A stretch of 5,055 nucleotides of DNA from Planctomycetota bacterium (GTDB lineage Bacteria; Planctomycetota; Brocadiia; SM23-32), in the NCBI GenBank assembly GCA_018334735.1, contig JAGXLK010000265.1, positions 1 to 5,055 of the forward strand, given 5' to 3'. The translations under genes were made by a program, and so were the position numbers. A model generated the notes under the pieces. It worked only from the letters and a program-made list of their open reading frames with translations, had not been told where the DNA came from and made no database searches. This document shows, in pieces, positions 1 to 5,055 of this stretch (positions are counted from its first letter, which is position 1; each line of letters opens with the position of its first letter).

Positions 1-1
1 G

Positions 2-3000
2 TTGCCGGTCGGTGCGCAGACGTTCCTGACCTGGGATGAAGAGAACTTTTACCTCGGGATGCGGACGCAGCTTCTTCCCGGCCAGACGCTTCGTCGACGC
101 ATGCGGCGGGACGAGTCGAACGTCCACCGCGATGACTCGATTGAAATTTGTTTCGACCCGCTGGGTCGTGACCAGGCGGAGCCGGCCTTTTACCAGGCGA
201 TTTTCAACAGCCTCGGGTTCTGCTGGGACGCAGCCCACACCGTCGGAGTGGCCGCAAAGTTCTGGAACGGGAACTGGACGGTTAAAAGCGATTACGAACG
301 GGGGATGGACCACTGGGATATTGAGCTTAAGATTCCCGTCAGTTCCATGGAGATAAAAACCGAAAACGAACCGGGTCAAGTATGGCGGTTTCTGGCGTGC
401 AGAGACTGGAAGAACATGGAGACACCGGACGGACGCGGAATCTGGAACATTTACTCTTCGATCACGGGTTGGGGCGGATTCGTTTATGCGGACTCTTACG
501 CCGGATTGGTGCTCGACGACGCGGCTCCCACCGTTCAACTGGTGGATATCGAACCACTGTGGCATGGCAAATTGGGTTTTGAAGCGCGTCTGCATAATCC
601 CACCGACCAGCCGATCAAATGCAACGGGATCGCGAAAGTGTTTTTCAACATGACGGAAGGGGCTCATCGGGCGGGCACCGACATCGACTGGACCACACGC
701 ACCGAAAAGCCGCTCCGGGAGCTGTCCAAGAAATTTGAGCTTGCACCGGGCGAAAGTGCCATCTGGAAAGTTCCGTCAAAAGATTTGCCGGCGCTGCCAA
801 AAAATAAGCGATGGTACGACATGGTGCTGACGGTCAAGTCTCAGGACGGCAAAGTAACTTATTACCGCGCTCAACGACATTTCTTGGAAAAAACGCTCAA
901 AGCAAAAGTAAGGAAATACAAACTCCCTCTGAGCGTCGAGTATAACCCCGTGCGGAGCAATTTAGAGGTGCGGTGCGATGTGCTGGATTACCCGAAACGG
1001 GGTCAAACGACGGGGGTGAAAGTGGAAGTCTTTCCCCAGGGAGCGGAGACGATAAAACCGCTGGCAGGCGAGACGGTCACCCACATCAGGAACAAAATCT
1101 ATGAGGGTGTCGTGGATCTTCCAAAACTCAAAATCGGCAAATACGCGATCGAGGCTACGGTGGTGGGTAAAGACGGTGAGGCGCTCGAGAGGAAAAACTT
1201 TGAGATCGAGAAACTGAACGAGGAGAAAGAATTCGCCTGGTGGGGGTGCAAAGCGGGGATTCTTGAGGAACCTGTCCCACCTCATAAACCGCTCGAATAC
1301 GCTGAAAAGGGCGAAGTGGTTACAACAATGGGAGAAGTGACATTCGACAAGAGCGCTTTTCCCTTGCAAATCGAGGCTACGGGGGAGAGATTGCTTGATC
1401 AACCGGTGAGATTGTTGGTCGGCGGGAAAGGCCCTGAAATAAGAGGGACATTTAAGACGGAGAAACAGACGGCGTTGCAGGCGGAAATCAAGGGCGCGGA
1501 GATGGTATACCGGGGCCAGAACGGCCAGGTGATGATTCGAACACGTACGGCCATGGAATATGACGGTTGCATGAAGTTTACGGTGGATATCGAGCCAAAA
1601 AGGCCGACACGGGTCGATTCGATTTGCCTGGAAATTCCGTTTGAGCTCCGGCGCGCTCAGTTTCTATGGACTATGGCCCAGGATTGCCGGGCAAGCTGGC
1701 TGGCTGTGCCCATCGGTCAGGGCAACGGGAAGGTCTGGGACAGTTCGAAACGCAAAGGTTTTCAGATGACCGTCGGCACGTTCATGCCCCAGTATGTTGT
1801 GACGGATGGTCTGCGGGGGCTTTGCTGGTTTGCGGATAGTGATCGGGGTTGGGTGCCAACCGACGACGTGCCGGCGACGGAGGTTATTCAAGAGAAAGAC
1901 TGTACTCTCCTGCGTTTCAATTTGATTGGTAAGCCTTTTATGCTCAGGGATAGACGGCGAGTTACTTTTTATCTGCTTCCGATGCCGCCCCGACCCATGC
2001 CACCGGGGTGGCGGCTTTACCACCGCAATGCCACGCAGTTCGGCTACTACGTGCATGATCCCATCGTGTGTTGGAAACCCCCCATGCCCAAAGATTTTCA
2101 AAAAGCGCAGAATTTTATGGAGAAAGGCACGCTTTATAACAAAGATGGTTCGGTGAAGGTCAAGGAGCACGGCGGCAAGTGGCATCCCGGGCGGGAGTTT
2201 GCTCCCTGGCACAATTCCCACGACTGGTATCGCGTCCCCGCGATCAACACCCGGACGTTCTCGTATTTCCGTCAGGAGTGCGGTGATGTGAGCTGGACGC
2301 CGACCATGATCGACTACAAATGCTATCTGTGGAACGAATACGTGCGCCGCACCGACATCGCCGGTATTTATTTTGACATGCCGGAAGCGATGGGTTTCAG
2401 CTTCAGCGTGAGCAATGGTACGGCCTACGTCATCCCTGCGGGCCAGCCGCATGCGGGAGAAGTCCAACCGGGTTATCGGATAAGCGGTTTCCGGGAGTTT
2501 ATGAAACGAGTGCGGGGTATCTTCTACCAGCACGGTCGGCCTTATCCATGGTTGGAAATGCATTCCACGCACGGACCTGTGGCGCCGTGCACGCCGTTTT
2601 TAGATATTCGCACCGAAGGCGAACATTACCGTATGCCCTCCGGTCATCATTTCATGAGGGCATGGACGCTTCCCCATCTGCGTACGATCGACGTGCCGCC
2701 GATGTGGGGCATGGTGACCCGCTGGCTCAGTGGGTATCCCTGGGACGGGGAGGTGCGTGGCGCTGATCCACAACGCTGCAAGATCGGTGCGCTCATCCTT
2801 CATGACGTTTTTACGGGCTGGGGAGGTTTCGGCCAGAGTGGTCGAATTTACAAGCGTCAGGCGCCGAGCACCCGTAAACCGCCTTACGGGTACCGTCATC
2901 CGAATGTCAGCCAGAAACTGATCGCCCACGGAATGAATCGTTCCGAAGTGGTCTATTATCCGTACTGGAACAATTCCGACGTTGTGCGAATAGATTGGCT

Positions 3001-3769
3001 GAAAAGGATGATGCTAGAGGGAGTGCGTGCGAGTCTCTGGCACATTCCTTCGCGGGACAAAGTGCTGGTGGCTGTGGCCAATTTCAATGAGAGTCTTCGC
3101 TCTGGAGTGCGTGTTATGCCGGCTTTGAAAAAACTGGGGCTGGAACCCATAGGTGCCGAAGAGAGGCTCCTTGTGGTTGATTTTGAGACAGGGGAACCAC
3201 TGAAAGCCCAACCGGAACTTGATCTTGAACCTCTGGATTTCCGTCTTCTTATGTTTGCGAAGGTTAAAGTAGCGAAAGATGCACAGTTGGAAGGCAAAAA
3301 TTATGGTGGAGCTGAGGTCTACGATCCTGCGAAGCATATATTGACCGATAAGGCGATCCGTGCCGATCTTGCGATGCACGGTTTGGTGGCATCGGATGCC
3401 CGGTATTATGGTCCGGAGACGGTGTCTGCAACAGCCGACATTTCAGCTGCGTCACTGGAAGGAATTGAGGTATCGGTAACGCACGCACCCGACGATAACG
3501 TGGCCCTGGCGCTTGTGGAAAACAAGTCGGCTCATCGGCGCGATATCAAGGTAAAGCTGAAGTTGGACAAGCTGGGTCTGAAACCGGCCGGGGCGGGCGA
3601 TAATTTCCTGGTTATGGACGTCCGGACCGGAAATCTTCTGCAGGAGACAGCGTACAATGCTCGGGGAGAGGTCCGGGTTTTGTCCCGCCGGCACCGAAGA
3701 CCGGGCGAAGTGAGCGTGCGCGTTCCTGGCAAGGGTGGTATGGCACTGCTTCTTTATGCAAACCAATGA
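2..3769 (+). CDS. Giant multidomain putative glycoside hydrolase with N-terminal CBM9-like domain, 5'-truncated
   Basis: Open from the left edge to TGA at 3767-3769 (1255 codons); the true start lies upstream, and the TTG at 2-4 is an internal Leu codon. Residues 1-172 look like the latter part of a CBM9-like carbohydrate-binding domain (TFLTWDEENFYLGM, then DDSIEICFDP). Residues 175-295 and 300-405 look like two beta-sandwich modules. Residues 410-671 resemble the beta-rich N-terminal region of GH123/DUF6067-type proteins (FPLQIEATGERLL near 453, GLRGLCWFADSDRGW at 603-617, MPPRPMPPGWR at 661-671). Residues 672-960 look like a barrel: GIYFDMPEA at 788-796, WLEMHSTH at 850-857, FLDIRTEGEHYR at 866-877. 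Two related C-terminal beta modules follow. The likely role is extracellular or periplasmic polysaccharide breakdown; substrate and reaction cannot be read from the sequence. The signal peptide is expected upstream but not visible. The coding call is near certain, the hydrolase class likely, the catalytic residues unproven. Confidence 0.85.
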   Translation: MPVGAQTFLTWDEENFYLGMRTQLLPGQTLRRRMRRDESNVHRDDSIEICFDPLGRDQAEPAFYQAIFNSLGFCWDAAHTVGVAAKFWNGNWTVKSDYERGMDHWDIELKIPVSSMEIKTENEPGQVWRFLACRDWKNMETPDGRGIWNIYSSITGWGGFVYADSYAGLVLDDAAPTVQLVDIEPLWHGKLGFEARLHNPTDQPIKCNGIAKVFFNMTEGAHRAGTDIDWTTRTEKPLRELSKKFELAPGESAIWKVPSKDLPALPKNKRWYDMVLTVKSQDGKVTYYRAQRHFLEKTLKAKVRKYKLPLSVEYNPVRSNLEVRCDVLDYPKRGQTTGVKVEVFPQGAETIKPLAGETVTHIRNKIYEGVVDLPKLKIGKYAIEATVVGKDGEALERKNFEIEKLNEEKEFAWWGCKAGILEEPVPPHKPLEYAEKGEVVTTMGEVTFDKSAFPLQIEATGERLLDQPVRLLVGGKGPEIRGTFKTEKQTALQAEIKGAEMVYRGQNGQVMIRTRTAMEYDGCMKFTVDIEPKRPTRVDSICLEIPFELRRAQFLWTMAQDCRASWLAVPIGQGNGKVWDSSKRKGFQMTVGTFMPQYVVTDGLRGLCWFADSDRGWVPTDDVPATEVIQEKDCTLLRFNLIGKPFMLRDRRRVTFYLLPMPPRPMPPGWRLYHRNATQFGYYVHDPIVCWKPPMPKDFQKAQNFMEKGTLYNKDGSVKVKEHGGKWHPGREFAPWHNSHDWYRVPAINTRTFSYFRQECGDVSWTPTMIDYKCYLWNEYVRRTDIAGIYFDMPEAMGFSFSVSNGTAYVIPAGQPHAGEVQPGYRISGFREFMKRVRGIFYQHGRPYPWLEMHSTHGPVAPCTPFLDIRTEGEHYRMPSGHHFMRAWTLPHLRTIDVPPMWGMVTRWLSGYPWDGEVRGADPQRCKIGALILHDVFTGWGGFGQSGRIYKRQAPSTRKPPYGYRHPNVSQKLIAHGMNRSEVVYYPYWNNSDVVRIDWLKRMMLEGVRASLWHIPSRDKVLVAVANFNESLRSGVRVMPALKKLGLEPIGAEERLLVVDFETGEPLKAQPELDLEPLDFRLLMFAKVKVAKDAQLEGKNYGGAEVYDPAKHILTDKAIRADLAMHGLVASDARYYGPETVSATADISAASLEGIEVSVTHAPDDNVALALVENKSAHRRDIKVKLKLDKLGLKPAGAGDNFLVMDVRTGNLLQETAYNARGEVRVLSRRHRRPGEVSVRVPGKGGMALLLYANQ
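3125..3202 (+). repeat. C-terminal module duplication, copy 1 (conserved core)
   Basis: This stretch encodes residues 1042-1067 of the large enzyme, containing LKKLGLEP and LLVVDFETGEPL. It aligns without gaps to residues 1188-1213 of the same protein, with 14 of 26 residues identical by hand count. The surrounding module runs from about residue 1008 to 1087 (VLVAVANFNES upstream, LDFRLLMFAK downstream), which looks like the all-beta C-terminal domain that often follows a glycoside hydrolase barrel. Confidence 0.6.
3563..3640 (+). repeat. C-terminal module duplication, copy 2 (conserved core)
   Basis: This stretch encodes residues 1188-1213, containing LDKLGLKP and FLVMDVRTGNLL, and is the diverged partner of the copy 438 bases upstream. 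The wider module spans about residues 1155-1254, with NVALALVENKS before the core and VSVRVPGKGGMALLLYANQ after it, matching the order of strands in copy 1. The similarity is at protein level, which argues for an old duplication within the gene. Confidence 0.6.
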
Positions 3770-3870
3770 TCTTTTTGAATGGCTGTGCTGACGCCGATAC
3801 GGGAGAGAGTGGGAAAAAACGTGGGAATTATACCTGCGGTTTATTAAAATAAAACGTGAGCGGCGTTGGT

Positions 3871-3876
3871 TATATT
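3871..3876 (+). promoter_or_regulatory. Possible -10 box for the pseudopilin gene
   Basis: TATATT matches the sigma-70 -10 consensus at five of six positions and lies 30 bases before the preferred start codon at 3907. No convincing -35 hexamer sits 16-18 bases upstream, where the sequence is an A-rich run. A second candidate, TAAAAT at 3845-3850, is also five of six. Either would be weak or activator-dependent, and read-through from the upstream gene is an alternative. Confidence 0.25.
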
Positions 3877-3894
3877 CGTTCCGAGGCGAGGGAA

Positions 3895-3900
3895 GAGAGG
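3895..3900 (+). promoter_or_regulatory. Shine-Dalgarno site deciding the pseudopilin start
   Basis: GAGAGG lies six bases before ATG 3907. It favours this start over GTG 3856, which has only A/T-rich sequence upstream, and over ATG 3946, which has an AAGG ten bases upstream and would leave a leader of just Met-Gly. Confidence 0.6.
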
Positions 3901-3906
3901 TGCGAT

Positions 3907-4719
3907 ATGGTAGAGGGTAAATGTGTATTGAAAGGCGAAGATGTGATGGGATTTACGCTGATAGAGTTGCTCGTCGTCGTAGCTATCATTGCCATACTGG
4001 CTGCGATGTTGATGCCCGCGCTGGAGAGTGCGCGTGAGAGTGCCCGGCAGGCGGTTTGCATTAACAATTTAAAGCAAACTGGCATTGCCTTGACGCTTTA
4101 CTCTATCAGTTACGATGGTTCGAGCCCCCCCGCACAATATAACTGGTATCCGACTCAATACGGGTACGATCAGTACTGGTATAACTGTCTGTATGTGAGT
4201 GGGCACATGGATTTGAACCTGGGGGCTGCAGAGTTTGCACAGAACACATCTCTGCCGCTTGTTTGCCCGAGTGGAGTGAAATGCCGCTGGCTCGATCATG
4301 CGACGCATCCTTCCTCTCCATGGGCGCGCCTCATCCGATGGGCTCCGATTTGGGATGCAACCGGGGGTTCTACCATTGGCACGGTCAATGTGAGCTATAC
4401 AGTAAACGGAACGGTTGGATCCGTTCCTGATAGCAAAGTGCGAGCCCCATCGCGATATGCCATTTTGTTTGATCATAAGACTTACGAAGGAAGCACAAAT
4501 ACGGTCGCGCGTTTCGCGCTTCTCGGTCCATGGGGCGTGAATCCAGACAAGCTACATGCCTTCCAGCGGCACAGCAGCACCCGTGAAGGTGTTACCGGTC
4601 GCGCTCATTTTTTGAAGGGCGATGGACACGTTCACGTTTACAAACCGGACGCGGCGGTCAACTGGGGCGATGATCTGACGGAATACCTCGATCACGATCA
4701 CACGATTAAATATCCGTGA
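3907..4719 (+). CDS. Prepilin-type N-terminal cleavage/methylation pseudopilin-like protein (DUF1559-like, variant H-xn-DG C-terminus)
   Basis: A 270-residue exported protein of the type II/type IV pseudopilin class. From ATG 3907 the leader is 15 residues ending [15 protein letters not shown], and prepilin peptidase is expected to cut before FTLIELL, where Glu is at mature position +5. Residues 16-37 form the hydrophobic helix that anchors it in the inner membrane. Then come [16 protein letters not shown] and YDG, a tyrosine/tryptophan-rich stretch at residues 78-96, LVCPSG near 118, SYTVNG near 163, a [11 protein letters not shown] strand near 181, and the C-terminal RHSS...[11 protein letters not shown] segment. 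This order is typical of the PVC-group family with the H-X9-DG terminal motif, but here 16 residues rather than 9 separate His 222 from Asp-Gly. The function of these solo pseudopilins is unknown; they often lie beside glycan-degradation genes, as here. Alternative starts are GTG 3856 and ATG 3946. Confidence 0.9.
   Translation: MVEGKCVLKGEDVMGFTLIELLVVVAIIAILAAMLMPALESARESARQAVCINNLKQTGIALTLYSISYDGSSPPAQYNWYPTQYGYDQYWYNCLYVSGHMDLNLGAAEFAQNTSLPLVCPSGVKCRWLDHATHPSSPWARLIRWAPIWDATGGSTIGTVNVSYTVNGTVGSVPDSKVRAPSRYAILFDHKTYEGSTNTVARFALLGPWGVNPDKLHAFQRHSSTREGVTGRAHFLKGDGHVHVYKPDAAVNWGDDLTEYLDHDHTIKYP
3949..4017 (+). other. Prepilin peptidase cleavage site and membrane helix
   Basis: The codons specify Gly followed by [20 protein letters not shown], the class III signal. 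Cleavage is expected between Gly (3949-3951) and Phe (3952-3954), with N-methylation of the new Phe, as is usual for this class. The conserved Glu at mature position +5 is present. Confidence 0.85.
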
Positions 4720-4736
4720 TTTGCATTGTTACGCTA

Positions 4737-4756
4737 TGTGAGTATCGATACTGACA
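4737..4756. promoter_or_regulatory. 20-base imperfect palindrome, candidate operator
   Basis: TGTGAGTATCGATACTGACA is symmetric apart from one G/G position on each side. The inner twelve bases, AGTATCGATACT at 4741-4752, are a perfect palindrome centred on CG. It ends 36 bases before the TATAAT box at 4793, so it sits just upstream of where a -35 element would be, a usual place for an activator and possible for a repressor. A CG-centred palindrome fits LacI-family operators but is not diagnostic. As RNA it would be a weak stem without a following U-run, so a terminator is less likely. Confidence 0.5.
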
Positions 4757-4792
4757 ATTTGGAACGCAGATTTCAAAATGTGTGACGGATTG

Positions 4793-4798
4793 TATAAT
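4793..4798 (+). promoter_or_regulatory. Perfect -10 box (TATAAT) for the third gene
   Basis: TATAAT is an exact match to the sigma-70 -10 consensus, 45 bases before the start codon of the downstream secreted-protein gene. The -35 region is poor: ATTTCA at 4770-4775 (17-base spacing) matches three of six. A strong -10 with a weak -35, plus a palindrome just upstream, is the layout expected of an activator-dependent promoter. Transcription would start around 4804-4809. Confidence 0.5.
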
Positions 4799-4808
4799 AG
4801 TCAGTCTG

Positions 4809-4844
4809 ATGAAGTTGAAAAGCAATCTTGAAAGGAATAACTGA
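4809..4844 (+). CDS. Possible 11-codon leader ORF translationally coupled to the third gene
   Basis: ATG at 4809 opens MKLKSNLERNN and ends at TGA 4842-4844, which overlaps the ATG of the secreted-protein gene as TGATG. The predicted transcription start lies 0-5 bases before this ATG, so it would be read leaderless or nearly so. The Shine-Dalgarno site of the next gene lies inside it. A frame this short occurs often by chance, so this is a candidate only. Confidence 0.2.
   Translation: MKLKSNLERNN
4832..4837 (+). promoter_or_regulatory. Shine-Dalgarno site of the third gene
   Basis: AAGGAA lies six bases before ATG 4844, a near-ideal spacing. It supports this frame as the real gene here, rather than the overlapping frame opening at TTG 4828, which has a stop at 5035-5037 and no recognisable product. 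Confidence 0.65.
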
Positions 4845-5055
4845 TGGCAAATTCTACTCCCCTGTATTCAGGGCGAAGAATAATCTGCTTGATGGCAATG
4901 ATTGTGGCGGTATTTTGGGGGACGGACAGGACATTGGGGGGAGTGGAATCGCCCACTTCCTACGGCGAGGTCTCTCAGCTGGAAGCCCCCGTGTTCCGTA
5001 TCCCGATGATGGAAAAGGCACCCGATATCGATGGTAAGTTCATCGTGGGGGAGTG
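4844..5055 (+). CDS. Secreted protein starting with a CBM9-like domain, 3'-truncated; possible paralogue of the upstream enzyme
   Basis: ATG 4844 opens a frame still open at the right edge (70 complete codons). Residues 10-12 (GRR) are basic, residues 13-26 (IICLMAMIVAVFWG) are hydrophobic, and a polar stretch follows, which together make a Sec-type signal peptide with cleavage likely somewhere in residues 27-36. There is no lipobox. Residues 57-70 read EKAPDIDGKFIVGE and the next codon begins TG. This matches the opening of CBM9-like domains, where the pattern is xxPxIDGxxxxxEW, so the cut codon is probably Trp. The visible part would precede, with a short gap, the CBM9 portion with which the large gene at the left edge begins. 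The product is therefore probably another exported glycan-acting protein, but everything after the domain's start is outside the window. A good Shine-Dalgarno site and a TATAAT box lie upstream. Confidence 0.8.
   Translation, partial: MANSTPLYSGRRIICLMAMIVAVFWGTDRTLGGVESPTSYGEVSQLEAPVFRIPMMEKAPDIDGKFIVGE

Noticed and set aside
1664..2572. 302-codon open frame on the minus strand
   Set aside because: It lies wholly inside the well-supported large enzyme, has no recognisable domain, and reads as the antisense shadow of its codon bias. The same holds for the other minus-strand frames, such as 962-1402, 2600-2929 and 4069-4476.
3840..3853. TTTATT-AA-AATAAA inverted repeat after the large gene, considered as a terminator
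   Set aside because: The stem is all A/T with a two-base loop and would not form a stable hairpin; there is no GC-rich stem followed by a U-run. No intrinsic terminator was found in either intergenic gap.
3856..3906. GTG 3856 as start of the pseudopilin, giving a 287-residue product
   Set aside because: There is no Shine-Dalgarno sequence upstream, the leader would be an unusually long 32 residues, and it would overlap the candidate promoter. ATG 3907 has GAGAGG at six-base spacing.
4737..4756. Palindrome considered as the terminator of the pseudopilin gene
   Set aside because: The stem is weak with an internal G/G mismatch, and the following bases (ATTTGG) are not a U-run. Its place upstream of a TATAAT box fits an operator better.
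4828..5037. 69-codon frame starting at TTG 4828
   Set aside because: It overlaps the third gene in another frame. That gene has a better Shine-Dalgarno site, a signal peptide and a recognisable CBM9 opening; this frame has neither domain nor signal.
1..5055. CRISPR array, defence system, tRNA/rRNA genes, insertion sequences
   Set aside because: No regularly spaced repeats, transposase motifs, terminal inverted repeats or recognisable structural RNA were seen on either strand.

Overview
The window reads as a piece of a polysaccharide-degradation locus from a bacterium of the PVC group (Planctomycetota, Verrucomicrobiota, Lentisphaerota or Kiritimatiellota). Two things point there. One is a pseudopilin-like protein with an [20 protein letters not shown] N-terminus, a CINNLKQ..LYS..YDG segment and a C-terminal DGHV element, the kind expanded to many copies in these phyla. 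The other is a very large multidomain putative glycoside hydrolase of a sort common in the same genomes. The assignment is by pattern recognition, not a database search.

All genes are on the + strand. Positions 2-3769 hold a 5'-truncated gene for a giant secreted putative carbohydrate-active enzyme: the rest of a CBM9-like domain, two beta-sandwich modules, a beta-rich domain resembling the N-terminal part of GH123/DUF6067-type proteins, a probable (beta/alpha)-barrel with acidic candidate residues, and two related C-terminal beta-sandwich modules. After a 137-base gap, positions 3907-4719 encode a 270-residue type II/type IV pseudopilin-like protein with a variant H-xn-DG C-terminus. After a further 124-base gap, position 4844 begins a second secreted protein. 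It has a signal peptide and then the opening of a CBM9-like domain (APDIDGK...GE), and it runs off the right edge.

The 124-base gap before the third gene holds the clearest regulatory layout: a 20-base imperfect palindrome with a perfect 12-base core, a perfect TATAAT -10 box 36 bases further on, a possible 11-codon leader ORF whose stop overlaps the next start codon (TGATG), and a good Shine-Dalgarno site. This suggests the third gene has its own regulated promoter.

Functionally, the two flanking genes look like members of the same broad class of exported CBM9-containing glycan enzymes, with a pseudopilin gene between them. The window starts and ends inside apparently equivalent CBM9-like domains, so the third gene may be a paralogue of the first. 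No RNA genes, mobile elements, CRISPR arrays or defence genes were seen. The least-described element is the large enzyme itself, whose catalytic residues and substrate cannot be assigned here.
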